Positions 19,298-30,215 are shown, numbered from the stretch's first letter. The stretch is 64,000 nucleotides of DNA from Terriglobia bacterium (GCA_020072785.1 JAIQGG010000001.1:496001-560000); one strand, 5' to 3'. The notes: generated from the sequence alone by a model not told the origin. Numbers and translations are program-made.

Positions 19298-20062
19298 ATG
19301 ATTTCACTGGCAGGCAAGGCAGCTCTTATCACCGGCGGGTCACGCGGCATCGGCGCCGCCGCCGTCAAGCTCTTCGCGCAGGCGGGCGCGGACGTTCTCT
19401 TCAACTATCACCGCAACAAGGAGGCGGCGCTCCAGGTGGAGACCGAGGCGCGCAAGCACGGCACGCGCGTGGAAGCGTTCAAGGCCGACTGCGGCAAGAT
19501 GCTGGACAATAAAAAGCTGGTGGAGCAGTGCCTGGCGCGGCTGGGGCGCCTGGACATCGTGGTGGCTAACGCCGGCGTCTGGAATCTCGAGGACCTGCCC
19601 ATCGAGAAGATGACCGAGGCGCAGTGGGACGAGATGATGCGTGTCAACCTCAAGAGCGTGTATTCCATCATCCACTACGCCGTGCCGCACATGATCAAGC
19701 AGAAAGGCGGGCGCATCATCCCCATCAGCTCGACGGCCGGGCAGCGCGGGGAGGCGTTCCACACGCATTATGGGGCCTCCAAGGGCGGCATCATCAGCTT
19801 CACCAAGGGCCTGTCCACCGAGCTGGCCCGCCACAACATCCTGGTCAATTGCGTGGCCCCGGGCTGGGTGGCCACGGACATGTCCAATCCCGTCCTGGAG
19901 ACCAAGGCCGGCGCCAAGATGGCGGCCAGCGTTATCCCCCTGGGCCGCCCCGCCACCGCCGAGGAGATTGCCGGACCGATTCTCTTTCTGGCCTCCGACC
20001 TGGCCAACTTCATGACCGGAGAGATCATCAATGTAAATGGAGGATCTGTCTTGTGCGGCTGA
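19298..20062 (+). CDS. SDR-family oxidoreductase, FabG-like
   Basis: 254 residues. NAD(P)-binding TGGSRGIGAAA (about 12-22), NAG motif VVANAGVWN, catalytic Ser in IPISSTAGQRG and Tyr-x-x-x-Lys in HYGASKGG, with the C-terminal [14 protein letters not shown] end typical of 3-oxoacyl-ACP reductases. A gene in fatty-acid synthesis or a paralogue acting on another keto compound; without acp or fabF neighbours, the substrate stays open. The downstream gene starts 10 bp before this stop. Confidence 0.88.
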   Translation: MISLAGKAALITGGSRGIGAAAVKLFAQAGADVLFNYHRNKEAALQVETEARKHGTRVEAFKADCGKMLDNKKLVEQCLARLGRLDIVVANAGVWNLEDLPIEKMTEAQWDEMMRVNLKSVYSIIHYAVPHMIKQKGGRIIPISSTAGQRGEAFHTHYGASKGGIISFTKGLSTELARHNILVNCVAPGWVATDMSNPVLETKAGAKMAASVIPLGRPATAEEIAGPILFLASDLANFMTGEIINVNGGSVLCG

Positions 20063-20901
20063 GAACTCTGGCTCTGGCGGTGTTGATCCCGGCCCTGTGC
20101 GGCGCGGCGGCGCCGCGCGCCGCGGCGCAAAATCCGGATATGCTCATGCCGGAGGTGTCCACGGCGAAAGCCAAGCAGCTGCTGCAGCAGATGATCCAGG
20201 CGCTGGGCGGGCCGGCCTATCTGCGGGTGCGCGAAAGCGTCTGCGACGGGCGCCTGGCGCAGTTTGGCCACAACGGCGACCTCACCGGCTACCAAAACTT
20301 CCGGGACTTCTGGCGCTACCCGGACAAGAACCGCACCGAATACACCAAGAAAGGAAATTTCGTAGAGCTCTTTGCCGGCGATGCCGGGTGGACACTGGAC
20401 AAGGGCGGCGTCTCCGAAGAGCCCGCCGGGGCCGTCACCGACTTCCAGGAGCAGACCAAGAAGGATATGGACAATCTGCTACGCCTGCGCCTGAACGAAG
20501 AAGGCATGAGTTTTCGTTACGGCGGCAGTGATGTGGTGGACCTGAAGCAGGTGGACTGGGTGGAGATCGTGGACCGGGAGCGGCGCACCTTCCGCATCGC
20601 CGTGGACCGCGAGTCGCACCTGCCTGTCCGCTGCGTGGTGGTCACGCGCAACGACATGACCCGCGAGCGCACCGAGGAGATAACTTACTATTCCAACTTC
20701 CAGACCCTGGACGGCGTGGAAACGCCCATGCAGATAGCGCGCGAGCGCGACGGCCGCCGCTCCTTCCAGGTCTTCTACCTGGAGTGCCACTACAATACCG
20801 GCATCCCCGACGAGCTCTTCACCCGCGCCTCGCTGGAAAAGCGCTACTCCGAAACCGCCAGCAAAAAAGACAAAAAGAAGCACGAAACCGAAAAACAGTA
20901 A
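20053..20901 (+). CDS. Exported protein of unknown function (lipoprotein-sorting-like fold possible)
   Basis: 282 residues from GTG 20053, overlapping the SDR stop by 10 bp, so translation is probably coupled. A signal peptide ([24 protein letters not shown]) is followed by a helix ([16 protein letters not shown]) and repeating beta strands ([39 protein letters not shown]). This looks like the LolA/outer-membrane lipoprotein-sorting beta-sheet families common in Acidobacteriota, but no signature residue proves it. The C-terminus is charged ([12 protein letters not shown]). Confidence 0.65.
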   Translation: MRLRTLALAVLIPALCGAAAPRAAAQNPDMLMPEVSTAKAKQLLQQMIQALGGPAYLRVRESVCDGRLAQFGHNGDLTGYQNFRDFWRYPDKNRTEYTKKGNFVELFAGDAGWTLDKGGVSEEPAGAVTDFQEQTKKDMDNLLRLRLNEEGMSFRYGGSDVVDLKQVDWVEIVDRERRTFRIAVDRESHLPVRCVVVTRNDMTRERTEEITYYSNFQTLDGVETPMQIARERDGRRSFQVFYLECHYNTGIPDELFTRASLEKRYSETASKKDKKKHETEKQ

Positions 20902-21023
20902 CGCGGCCTCCCGCTCCGGCCCGGCCCGGCGCGCGCGCCAGGCATTTTCGCCGCCAGGGCCTGCCGCAATGCCTCCGCCCGCCGAGGGCCTTACGGATTT
21001 TGGTTTGCGCGCTCCGGCGGCTG

Positions 21024-21029
21024 TATAAT
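21024..21029 (+). promoter_or_regulatory. TATAAT -10 box just upstream of hslV
   Basis: A perfect TATAAT at 21024-21029 with a weak -35 (TTGGTT at 21000-21005). A start site 7 bp downstream would fall on or beside ATG 21036, so either the mRNA is leaderless or ATG 21063 is the real start. Confidence 0.5.
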
Positions 21030-21035
21030 GGCGGA

Positions 21036-21587
21036 ATGGCAAGAGACGCGAAGAGTGCACCGATGCACGGCACCACAGTGCTGTGTGTGCGCAAGGATGG
21101 CAAGGTCGTGCTGGTGGCCGACGGTCAGGTGACCATGGGCGACCACGTGATGAAGCACACGGCGCGCAAGACGCGGCGGCTGTTCAACGACAAAGTGGTA
21201 GCCGGCTTCGCCGGATCGACGGCCGACGCCATCTCGCTCTTCGAGCGCTTCGAAGGCAAGCTGCAGGAATATTCCGGGAATCTGCCGAAGGCCGCCGTGG
21301 AGCTGGCCAAGGAATGGCGCAAGGACCGCGCGCTGCGCCACCTGGAGGCGCTGCTCATCGTCGCGGACGCCAAGGGCACGTTCCTGCTGTCCGGCAACGG
21401 CGACGTGATCGAGCCCGACGACGGGATCTGCGCCATCGGCTCCGGCGGCAGCTACGCGCTGGCCGCGGCGCGGGCCCTTTTCCAGCACACCAAACTGGGG
21501 GCGAAGGAGATCGCGCAGGAGGCCATGCGCATCGCCAGCGAGATTTGCATTTTCACCAACGAGAAGTTCACCATCGAAGAGCTGTAA
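21036..21587 (+). CDS. hslV: ATP-dependent protease peptidase subunit HslV
   Basis: 183 residues from ATG 21036; ATG 21063 ([15 protein letters not shown]) is an equally good start. HslV is a threonine protease that exposes an N-terminal Thr after removal of the leader; the Thr is in [38 protein letters not shown] and [14 protein letters not shown] are family motifs. It pairs with HslU, encoded 138 bp downstream. The DNA between the two is filled with TTCGAATTTCG-type repeats. Confidence 0.95.
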   Translation: MARDAKSAPMHGTTVLCVRKDGKVVLVADGQVTMGDHVMKHTARKTRRLFNDKVVAGFAGSTADAISLFERFEGKLQEYSGNLPKAAVELAKEWRKDRALRHLEALLIVADAKGTFLLSGNGDVIEPDDGICAIGSGGSYALAAARALFQHTKLGAKEIAQEAMRIASEICIFTNEKFTIEEL

Positions 21588-21594
21588 GGGCGGC

Positions 21595-21705
21595 CGAATT
21601 CCGAAGATCGAAGTTCGGAATTCGAAATTCGTGACGAGACCGCATCGAGGACGGACGAATTTCGAGTTTCGTATTTCGAGTTTCCGATCGCGAACTGCGA
21701 ATTTA
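21595..21705. repeat. TTCGAATTTCG-type repeat cluster between hslV and hslU
   Basis: The longest cluster of this family in the window: alternating GAATTCCGAAGATCG, GGAATTCGAAATTCG, GAATTTCGAGTTTCGTATTT, CGAGTTTCCGATCG. It separates two genes that are adjacent and usually tightly spaced. Confidence 0.65.
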
Positions 21706-21725
21706 GAGAGAAGCGTGTCCAACAG

Positions 21726-23180
<1,455 letters not shown>

Positions 23181-23182
23181 AG

Positions 23183-23298
23183 GCCGAAATTCGAAACGCG
23201 AAATTCGAAACACGGAGAGCGCTACCCGGTGAGCATCCGCGAGACGCAGCCCAACGCCGCCGCCCGTCCGAATTTCGATTTACGAATTTCGCTTTTCC
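23183..23298. repeat. TTCGAAATTCG-type repeat running into the lipoprotein gene
   Basis: Two stretches: CCGAAATTCGAAACGCGAAA and flank (23183-23215), and GAATTTCGATTTACGAATTT and flank (23270-23298). The second lies inside the coding region and encodes NFDLRISLF of the lipoprotein signal peptide. Confidence 0.6.
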
Positions 23299-24377
23299 TT
23301 CTTTTCCTGCTGGCCGGCTGCGGGGCGCCGGGCGAACCGCAGCCGCCCGCGCCGCCCATTCCCGCGGCGATCAGCGATCTCGCCGCGCAGCAATCCGGCG
23401 ACGGCGTGACCCTCACCTTTACTCCTCCGCGCGAGGCCGTTGACGGGGAACGGCTGGCCGAGCCTCCGGCGCTGGAGATCTTTCGCGGCACCGCCGATGC
23501 CAAGCCCTTCCGCCTGGTCTACACCATTCCCGGCGCGCTCGTGGAAACCTATGTGGTGCAGGAGCGCGTGCAGTTTTTCGATCCCCTCACGCCCGAGGAT
23601 CTGCGCGCACAGCCCGGCGCGGCGTTCGCCTATCGCGTGCGCGCGCGAGCGTCGAAAAAGAAGGCCTCCGCCGATTCCAACACGGTCACCGTGCGCCTCT
23701 TTCCCGTTCCCGAGCGCATCGCGCGCCTCGACGCCCGCGTGACGGAAGCGGCCATCGAGCTTTCCTGGCCTGCGCCCGAACGCACCTCCGGCGGCCAGCC
23801 GTTGCCTTCGGTTTCCGGCTACCGGGTCTACCGCGGGGAGTTGGATCCGTCTGCGGGCGAGGCCGCGGCGCAGGACCTCGCACAAGCCAAATGGAAATCG
23901 CCGCTGGCGCTGCTGGCGCCCGCGCCGGGCAATACTTTCCGGGATGCGCAGTTCGTCTTCGGCGCGACGTATGTGTATGTGGTGCGCAGCGTGGTGCTCG
24001 CGGACGGGAACAGCCTGGAATCCCCGGACTCCGTCCCCGCGGTCGTCACACCCAAGGACACTTTTCCACCGGCGGCGCCGCAGGGTCTGGTGGCCATTTT
24101 CATCCCCGGAGGCGCGGCACTGGGGCCGCAAGTGGACCTTTCCTGGTCGCTGAATCTTGAAACCGACCTGGCGGGCTACCGCGTCTATCGAAGTGACACT
24201 GCGGAAGGCCGAGGCCGGCTTATGACCCCCAGTCTGTTGCCTGCCCCGGCTTTCCGTGATATGTCCGTAGAGGCGGGTCATCGTTACTGGTACACGGTGA
24301 CTGCGGTGGACCGCGCCGGGAACGAAAGCCTTTCCGACTCTCCGGTTTCCGTTGACGTGCCGCAATCTTCACCGTAG
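23229..24377 (+). CDS. Lipoprotein with fibronectin type III-like domains
   Basis: 382 residues from GTG 23229. The signal peptide RISLFLLFLLAGC ends in a lipobox (LAGC), so the protein should be lipid-anchored. Three beta-sandwich repeats follow, recognisable by SGYRVYRGE, AGYRVYRSD, RYWYTVTAVDRAGNES and related strands. Such domains usually bind partners or carbohydrates at the surface. Its signal-peptide-coding DNA consists of the TTCGAATTTCG repeat seen between genes, which suggests the repeat was co-opted into the coding region. Confidence 0.8.
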   Translation: MSIRETQPNAAARPNFDLRISLFLLFLLAGCGAPGEPQPPAPPIPAAISDLAAQQSGDGVTLTFTPPREAVDGERLAEPPALEIFRGTADAKPFRLVYTIPGALVETYVVQERVQFFDPLTPEDLRAQPGAAFAYRVRARASKKKASADSNTVTVRLFPVPERIARLDARVTEAAIELSWPAPERTSGGQPLPSVSGYRVYRGELDPSAGEAAAQDLAQAKWKSPLALLAPAPGNTFRDAQFVFGATYVYVVRSVVLADGNSLESPDSVPAVVTPKDTFPPAAPQGLVAIFIPGGAALGPQVDLSWSLNLETDLAGYRVYRSDTAEGRGRLMTPSLLPAPAFRDMSVEAGHRYWYTVTAVDRAGNESLSDSPVSVDVPQSSP

Positions 24378-24430
24378 CTCCGGCTATCTGCGGGGCTCGA
24401 ATTTCAAACCGGGGGTCAGGCGTACGCTGC

Positions 24431-24889
24431 ATGTCTTCACGTGAAGATCCTTCGGGCCTCCCCGCGCTCCACAAGGAGTGGAAGGTTGCGCTGCTCGTTG
24501 GGGTGCGCGCCGGCATAGGGCTTTCTGTGGTGCTGGCCGTCTGGCTTGTGCTGGCCAACCGCATTCCGTTTCTCGAGCGCTTTGCCTGGGAGCGCAATCT
24601 CGCCGCGGCCGCGGCCCTGGCGCTGCTCGCGCTGCTTCCCCTGCTGCGCTTTTTCCCTGTGCCCAGGCGCATGCTGATCTGCAGCCTGATGGCCTGGGCG
24701 ATCTTCAGCCTCGCCTATCGCGGCTTTTGCCTTATCTATCCGGCGCTCACCGCGCGCATCGGGGCCTTCCACCTGTTCATGCTGGGCGGCGTGGTGTATA
24801 CGATCGTCTCCACGCTCACCTGGATCGGCACGTTCATCTGGAGCGTCCGCGATCATCACGCTTCGCAAACCCGGCACCACCTGAGCTGA
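24431..24889 (+). CDS. Membrane protein of unknown function
   Basis: 152 residues with four predicted membrane segments: LLVGVRAGIGLSVVLAVWLV, LAAAAALALLALLPLLRF, MLICSLMAWAIFSLAYRGFC and FMLGGVVYTIVSTLTWIGTF. No conserved catalytic motif is seen. It ends 6 bp before a fumarylacetoacetase-family gene and is probably cotranscribed with it. Confidence 0.7.
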   Translation: MSSREDPSGLPALHKEWKVALLVGVRAGIGLSVVLAVWLVLANRIPFLERFAWERNLAAAAALALLALLPLLRFFPVPRRMLICSLMAWAIFSLAYRGFCLIYPALTARIGAFHLFMLGGVVYTIVSTLTWIGTFIWSVRDHHASQTRHHLS

Positions 24890-24895
24890 CACCCG

Positions 24896-25684
24896 ATGAA
24901 ATTCTGCCGCTTCCTGCCATTGCAAGATGCCAAGCCACAGCCTTCCGCCGGCCTCTATGGCCTGATCGAGGGCGAGGAGATCCGCGAGATCAGCGGGGCG
25001 CCATGGGGGCCGTGGTCGCGCGGCGCGCGCAGCTGGCGGCTCGGCGCGGTGCGCCTGCTGGTGCCCGTGGAACCAAGCAAGCTGGTTTGCGTCGGACGCA
25101 ACTATGCCGCGCACATCGCCGAACTGGGCCACGAAACGCCCAAGGAGCCGCTCATTTTTTTTAAGCCGCCCTCGGCCGTCGTCGGCCCCGACGATGCCGT
25201 CGTGCTCACGCGCTTTTCGAAGCAGGTGGAGCACGAAGGAGAGCTGGCCGTAGTCATGGCCCGGCGCTGCGCGCAGCTGCAGGACGACGAAGACGTGCGC
25301 CCCTGCATCCTCGGCTACACCTGCCTGAACGACGTCACCGCGCGCGACATCCAGAAGGCCGAGACGCTCTTCGACCGCGCCAAGGGCTTTGACACCTTTT
25401 GCCCCATCGGCCCGCACATCGAGACCGAGCTCGATCCCGAGGACGTTCTCGTGGAAACCCGGGTCAACGGGACGCTGCGCCAGTCCGGCCGCACCTCGCT
25501 CATGCTCTATCCCGTGTTTTATCTGGTGCGCTGGATCTCGCGCATGATGACGCTCTATCCCGGCGACGTCATCGCCACCGGCACGCCGGCCGGAGTCGGC
25601 CCGCTGCGCCCCGGCGATGTCGTGGAGGTCTCCATCGAGGGCGTTGGCACCTTGCGCAACCCGGTGCAAGCTCCGCGCGCGTGA
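24896..25684 (+). CDS. Fumarylacetoacetate hydrolase family protein
   Basis: 262 residues. The C-terminal FAH domain has KLVCVGRNYAAHIAELG, the metal ligands in EHEGELAVVMARR and TCLNDVTARDIQ (Glu, Glu, Asp), and DVIATGTPAGVGPL. Family members hydrolyse fumarylpyruvate or acylpyruvates, decarboxylate oxaloacetate, or cleave 2-keto-3-deoxy acids after aromatic ring opening. Substrate not assigned. Confidence 0.88.
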   Translation: MKFCRFLPLQDAKPQPSAGLYGLIEGEEIREISGAPWGPWSRGARSWRLGAVRLLVPVEPSKLVCVGRNYAAHIAELGHETPKEPLIFFKPPSAVVGPDDAVVLTRFSKQVEHEGELAVVMARRCAQLQDDEDVRPCILGYTCLNDVTARDIQKAETLFDRAKGFDTFCPIGPHIETELDPEDVLVETRVNGTLRQSGRTSLMLYPVFYLVRWISRMMTLYPGDVIATGTPAGVGPLRPGDVVEVSIEGVGTLRNPVQAPRA

Positions 25685-25778
25685 GTTCCCGCTGCCCCTG
25701 CGCTTCCGGTAGAATAACGCCCAGGGGTGGCCTCTGCGCTCCGGTGCACCCGCCCCCTGAAGAATCGTCGAGGAACCT

Positions 25779-26231
25779 TTGCAAGACGTGCTCGACAACT
25801 GGAAGATGTTGCTGGCTGCCGCCGGCCTGTGCGTCACCGGGATCGCCGCGGTATCCTACGCTTTCTTGCGGCCCCAGACCAATCCCGGCGAAACCGAGCG
25901 CAAGCGCCGCCTGCTCCTCAATCAGATCGGGCGCATCGCCGAAGGACACGTGGTGGAGCTGGTCGAGCAGGATGGCGAGCCCGCGACCCCCGGCGGAGGA
26001 ATGTTCCGAGGCAAGGACCGCACGCCAGCCGCGCCGGCAGGCCGCAAGCTGATCTGGTATAGCTACGCCATCTCCGGCGTCACGTATCAGACGGCCCAGG
26101 ACGTCACCGGGCTCGACAGCCAGGTGAGTTTCGAGCGTCTCGTGGCCGGGCAGCCTGCCAGCATCAAATACGATCCCGCCAACCCCACGGATTCCATCAT
26201 TGCCGCCGATGACTGGTCGGGTTTGCGCTGA
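25779..26231 (+). CDS. Membrane-anchored protein, DUF3592-like
   Basis: 150 residues from TTG 25779; GTG 25788 is an alternative, since AGGAA at 25771-25775 is close to the first and 12 nt from the second. One N-terminal membrane segment (MLLAAAGLCVTGIAAVSYAFL). The rest contains YSYAISGVTYQTAQDV and KYDPANPTDSII, the pattern of small DUF3592-type proteins with an exposed beta domain. Function unknown. Confidence 0.65.
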   Translation: MQDVLDNWKMLLAAAGLCVTGIAAVSYAFLRPQTNPGETERKRRLLLNQIGRIAEGHVVELVEQDGEPATPGGGMFRGKDRTPAAPAGRKLIWYSYAISGVTYQTAQDVTGLDSQVSFERLVAGQPASIKYDPANPTDSIIAADDWSGLR

Positions 26232-26328
26232 GCCTGGAGACGCCTACGCGGAGCATTTGCCTTTCTGATTCTTGCCCGGCTGCGCTATGCTTTTTGCCGG
26301 GCGCACCTTGCCGGCCGGCCCAGTCGGT

Positions 26329-26718
26329 ATGAAGACGCTTCTTGCAGCCGTGCTGACCACGATCCTCATCTGTGCGATGACGCTCGGAGCCATGTTCGTG
26401 CTGATTCGCGCGACCCTGTACCTCACCTCGCTCGAATCCCCGCTATGGCGCAGCCTGGCCTTCGCCGCGGAGCTGCTGCTTGGCGTGGTGCTGCTGCTCG
26501 GCACCGTGTGGCTGGCCACGCATCTCGCGGTGCGCATTTTCGCCCCCCCATTTGACCACTTGGCGGCCACACATACCGTTGACGGCGTCGAGGTCGCGCC
26601 TAAAGTTGACCGCTTCGCGGTCACACATACCGTTGACGGCGTCGAGGTCGCGCCTAAAGTTGACCGCTTCGCGGTCACACATGCAAAAGATACGCCGGAC
26701 GCGGGGCCGACGCGCTGA
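26329..26718 (+). CDS. Small membrane protein with repeat-derived C-terminal tail
   Basis: 129 residues from ATG 26329 ([15 protein letters not shown]). Two membrane segments (about 3-25 and 45-65), then a tail after IFAPP made by tandem translation of the 27/54-bp repeat: units of 18 residues ([18 protein letters not shown]) repeated. The tail has no independent function suggested. It sits 32 bp before the carboxyltransferase gene and might be part of that operon. Confidence 0.6.
   Translation: MKTLLAAVLTTILICAMTLGAMFVLIRATLYLTSLESPLWRSLAFAAELLLGVVLLLGTVWLATHLAVRIFAPPFDHLAATHTVDGVEVAPKVDRFAVTHTVDGVEVAPKVDRFAVTHAKDTPDAGPTR
26554..26676. repeat. 54-bp (2 x 27) tandem array with REP-like palindromes
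   Basis: Units starting at 26554 (degenerate GACCAC-TTG-GCGGCC), 26608 and 26662 (both GACCGC-TTC-GCGGTC) are 54 bp apart. A degenerate unit (GACGGC-GTC-GAGGTC) lies exactly halfway at 26581 and again at 26635, giving five 27-bp units. The two 54-bp spans are nearly identical between palindromes. Confidence 0.9.
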
Positions 26719-26750
26719 CCGCCCGGAGTTCGCGGGAAAGGACCCACAGA

Positions 26751-28319
26751 ATGACCGTTAAAGGAAAGCAGCACGACCGCCTCGAAGAGCTGCGGCGGCG
26801 CTCCGCTGAGGCGGAAGCCGGCGGGGGGCCCGAGCGGCGGGAGCGCGAGCACAAGGCCGGCAAGCTCACGGCGCGGGAGCGCATCCACCTGCTGCTGGAC
26901 GAAGGCACGTTCGAAGAGCTGGACAAGTTCATGCGTCACCGCTGCACCGATTTCGGCATGGACGAGCAGCGCCCCGCCGGTGACGGTTTTGTCACCGGTT
27001 TCGGGCGCATCGGCGGGCGCCTGGCCTACGTTTTTGCCCAGGATTTCACGGTTTTCGGCGGGTCGCTCTCGGAAAGCAACGCCCTGAAGATCTGCAAGGT
27101 CATGGACCTGGCCATGCGCAACGGCGCACCGGTCATCGGACTGAACGATTCCGGCGGCGCGCGCATCCAGGAAGGGGTGATGTCGCTGGCCGGCTATGCC
27201 GATATTTTTCTGCGCAACACGCTGGCCAGCGGGGTCATCCCACAGATCAGCGCGATCATGGGGCCCTGCGCCGGCGGCGCGGTCTATTCCCCGGCGATCA
27301 CCGATTTCATCTTCATGACCCGCGAAACTTCCTACATGTTCGTCACCGGACCAGACGTCATCAAAACCGTCACCCACGAGGATGTGAGCAAGCAGGAACT
27401 TGGCGGGGCCATGACACACAACGCCACCAGCGGCGTCGCCCATTTTGTCACCGGCGATGACGCCGACTGTTGCGCCATGATCCGCGAGCTCTTCAGCTTC
27501 CTGCCGCTCAACAACATGGAGGATCCGCCGCGCCAGGCCCCGAGCGACGCCCCGGACCGCCGCGAGGAAGCGCTCAACTCCATCATTCCCGACGATCCGC
27601 AGAAACCATACGACATCAAGGACGTGATCCACGCCATCGTGGACGACGGCTACTTCTTCGAGGTGCACGAGCACTTCGCCAAGAACATCGTCGTGGGTTT
27701 GGCCCGGCTCGACGGCCGGCCCGTGGGCCTGGTCGCCAACCAGCCGGCGTTTCTCGCGGGGGTCCTGGACATCAACGCCTCGGTGAAGGGTGCGCGCTTC
27801 GTGCGCTTCTGCGACGCCTTCAATATTCCGCTGATTACGTTCGAGGACGTGCCCGGCTTCCTCCCCGGCACGCAGCAGGAATTCGGCGGGATCATCCGCC
27901 ACGGCGCCAAACTGCTCTTCGCCTATGCCGAGGCCACCGTCCCGAAGATCACGGTGATCACCCGCAAGGCCTACGGCGGCGCCTACTGCGTCATGGCCAG
28001 CAAGCACATCCGCACCGACGCCAATTTCGCCTGGCCCACTGCGGAGATCGCGGTGATGGGCCCGGAGGGCGCGGTGAACATCGTCTACCGGCGCGAGTTG
28101 GACAAGACCCCAGGAGCGGAGCGCGAAACCCTGCGCCAGGAAAAGATCGAAGAGTTCCGCGAGCGCTTTGCCAACCCGTTCGTGGCCGCCGAGCGCGGCT
28201 ACATCGACGCCGTGATCGAGCCCGCGGAAACGCGAGCGCGGCTGATCACCTCGCTGCGCGCCCTGGAAAACAAGAAGGACACCAATCCCAGGAAGAAGCA
28301 CGGCAACATCCCGCTGTAG
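26751..28319 (+). CDS. pccB: Acyl-CoA (propionyl-CoA) carboxylase carboxyltransferase subunit
   Basis: 522 residues, normal for PccB/MmdA-type beta subunits. N-half: [68 protein letters not shown]-half: [54 protein letters not shown] and [16 protein letters not shown]. It transfers carboxyl from carboxybiotin to propionyl-CoA (methylmalonyl-CoA formation) or a related acyl-CoA. It is the first carboxylase gene, with accC and biotin carrier downstream. The ending NIPL is typical. Confidence 0.93.
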   Translation: MTVKGKQHDRLEELRRRSAEAEAGGGPERREREHKAGKLTARERIHLLLDEGTFEELDKFMRHRCTDFGMDEQRPAGDGFVTGFGRIGGRLAYVFAQDFTVFGGSLSESNALKICKVMDLAMRNGAPVIGLNDSGGARIQEGVMSLAGYADIFLRNTLASGVIPQISAIMGPCAGGAVYSPAITDFIFMTRETSYMFVTGPDVIKTVTHEDVSKQELGGAMTHNATSGVAHFVTGDDADCCAMIRELFSFLPLNNMEDPPRQAPSDAPDRREEALNSIIPDDPQKPYDIKDVIHAIVDDGYFFEVHEHFAKNIVVGLARLDGRPVGLVANQPAFLAGVLDINASVKGARFVRFCDAFNIPLITFEDVPGFLPGTQQEFGGIIRHGAKLLFAYAEATVPKITVITRKAYGGAYCVMASKHIRTDANFAWPTAEIAVMGPEGAVNIVYRRELDKTPGAERETLRQEKIEEFRERFANPFVAAERGYIDAVIEPAETRARLITSLRALENKKDTNPRKKHGNIPL

Positions 28320-28461
28320 CGCGAGTGCGTCCAGCGCAGTGTGGCTTGCGGCGCCTGAGTTTCCGCCGGCTGGCGCGGAGTACTCTTCGGCGCTATCCCC
28401 CGTTATTTCTCCGGCTCAAGGGATGCCCGCGGCGTGTTAAAATCAGTAGTCTTGCCGGGCC

Positions 28462-29982
28462 ATGTTTCGAAAAATTCTCATCGCCAACCGGGGGGAGATC
28501 GCGGTGCGCATCCTGCGCGCCTGCCGCGAGCTGGGCATACGATCCGTGGCGGTATTCAGCGACGCGGACCGCGCGTCGCTGCACGTGCGGCTTGCCGATG
28601 AGGCCTATCCCATCGGCCCCGCGCCTTCCCGGGAGAGCTATCTGTGCATCGACAAGCTGATGGACGTGGCGCGCCGCGCCGGCTGTGACGCCCTGCATCC
28701 CGGCTACGGTTTCCTCGCGGAAAATGCCGCGCTGGCCCGCGCTTGCGCCGGTGCCGGCGTCACCTTCATCGGCCCGTCCCCCGAGACCATGGAGTCGTTG
28801 GGCTCGAAGACCGAGGGCCGCCAACTGGCCCGGCGCTGCGACGTGCCCACGGTTCCTGGCGCGGTGGACCCGATCGAGAAGCCCGAAGACGGGCAACTCC
28901 TGGCGCAGAGCATGGGCTACCCCGTGCTGCTCAAGGCCGTGGCCGGAGGCGGCGGGAAGGGCATGCGCCTGGTTTCGAACGACGCGGAGTTCGCCGCGGG
29001 CTGGCGCGACGCCAGCTCCGAAGCGCTCAATGCCTTCGGTGACGGGCGCCTATATCTCGAGAAATACCTGGTGCAGCCGCGGCACATCGAGATACAGATC
29101 CTGGCCGATGCGCATGGCCGCGTGGTCTCGCTGGGCGAGCGCGAATGCTCGGTGCAGCGCCGCCATCAGAAGGTCGTCGAGGAAGCCCCTTCGCCGATCA
29201 TGACCCCGGAGCTGCGCCGCAAGATGGGCGAAGCCGCGGTGCGTCTGGCGCGCGCCGGCGGCTACGTCAACGCCGGCACCGTGGAATTCCTCGTGGATGC
29301 CGGGCACAACTTCTACTTCCTGGAGGTCAATACCCGCCTGCAGGTCGAGCATCCCGTCACCGAGCAGGTCACCGGCCTGGATCTGGTGAAGCTGCAGATC
29401 GCCATTGCCGCCGGGCACCGCCTGCCCTTTGCCTGGGAATCGATCACTCCGCGCGGCCACGCCATGGAAGTGCGGCTCTATGCCGAGGACCCCGACAACA
29501 ATTTTTTTCCCTCGCCGGGAAAGATTCTTTCACGCCGCATGCCCACCGGCCCGGGCATCCGCCTCGACGACGGCGTCTACCCGGGCTGGACGGTGCCCAC
29601 CGACTACGACCCGCTGCTGGGCAAGCTCATCGCCTGGGGCAACAGCCGCGAGGAGACCATCGCCCGGCTGCGCCGGGCCCTGGAGGAATTCGCCGTTACC
29701 GGCATCAAGACCAACGCCGGCCTCTTCCGGCGCATCCTCAGCGAGCCCGCTTTTCTGCGCGGGGAGATGCACACCCGCTGGCTCGACGAGCTTCTGCAGA
29801 TACGAGTGGCGGCGAGCGACGACGACCCCGGCGCGGTCCAAGCAGCGCTCATCGCCGCGGCCCTCTGGCAGTTCGCCCAGGAGGGGGCCCACGCGAATTC
29901 CAACGCGGCCGCATCGCCGGACGACTCCTCCGCGCGCTGGAAGCTCGAAGGCCGCCGCCAGCTGCTGGACCGCATGCCATGA
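28462..29982 (+). CDS. accC: Biotin carboxylase subunit of acyl-CoA carboxylase
   Basis: 506 residues. ATP-grasp biotin carboxylase: FRKILIANRGEIAVRILRAC start, GGGGKGMRLV loop, YLEKYLVQPRHIEIQILAD, GTVEFLVDAGHNFYFLEVNTRLQVEHPVTE active-site segment. It carboxylates the biotin on the carrier encoded downstream. The stop overlaps a small gene by 4 bp (ATGA, 29979-29982). Confidence 0.95.
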   Translation: MFRKILIANRGEIAVRILRACRELGIRSVAVFSDADRASLHVRLADEAYPIGPAPSRESYLCIDKLMDVARRAGCDALHPGYGFLAENAALARACAGAGVTFIGPSPETMESLGSKTEGRQLARRCDVPTVPGAVDPIEKPEDGQLLAQSMGYPVLLKAVAGGGGKGMRLVSNDAEFAAGWRDASSEALNAFGDGRLYLEKYLVQPRHIEIQILADAHGRVVSLGERECSVQRRHQKVVEEAPSPIMTPELRRKMGEAAVRLARAGGYVNAGTVEFLVDAGHNFYFLEVNTRLQVEHPVTEQVTGLDLVKLQIAIAAGHRLPFAWESITPRGHAMEVRLYAEDPDNNFFPSPGKILSRRMPTGPGIRLDDGVYPGWTVPTDYDPLLGKLIAWGNSREETIARLRRALEEFAVTGIKTNAGLFRRILSEPAFLRGEMHTRWLDELLQIRVAASDDDPGAVQAALIAAALWQFAQEGAHANSNAAASPDDSSARWKLEGRRQLLDRMP

Positions 29983-30215
29983 ACTGCGCCACGCTCATCC
30001 TCTGTGGTTCGCACACCCCCCGGCGCGTTTGCGCCGAGCGGAAAGTGTGCGCCCGCCGCAAGGTCTGTGCCCGCTGGCGAGTGTGCGCCGCTTCCCCGGA
30101 CGGTGTGCTGGTCCTTCCGAGTGGAGGTCCGGCGCAGCCGTTCCGGCCGGAAGAGATCTCCCTTCTTACGCTGCCCGCCGGGGAATCCCAGCGCGTACCG
30201 GAGCCCGGCGCATGA
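29979..30215 (+). CDS. Small protein of unknown function between accC and biotin carrier
   Basis: 78 residues, ATG 29979 to TGA 30213-30215. It shares ATGA overlaps with both neighbours (accC stop and carrier start), which is strong evidence of a translated, coupled gene. Residues 16-35 form three 6-residue repeats CAERKV-CARRKV-CARWRV (18-bp DNA repeat), rich in Cys and Arg; the rest reads GVLVLPSGGPAQPFRPEEIS... No family recognised. It might be an assembly or regulatory peptide, or decayed repeat DNA that keeps the reading frame open. Confidence 0.55.
   Translation: MNCATLILCGSHTPRRVCAERKVCARRKVCARWRVCAASPDGVLVLPSGGPAQPFRPEEISLLTLPAGESQRVPEPGA

Noticed and set aside
26554-26676. CRISPR array
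   Set aside because: The units repeat with near-identical spacers, there are only a few, no cas genes are present, and they are translated within a gene. This is a tandem satellite, not a CRISPR.
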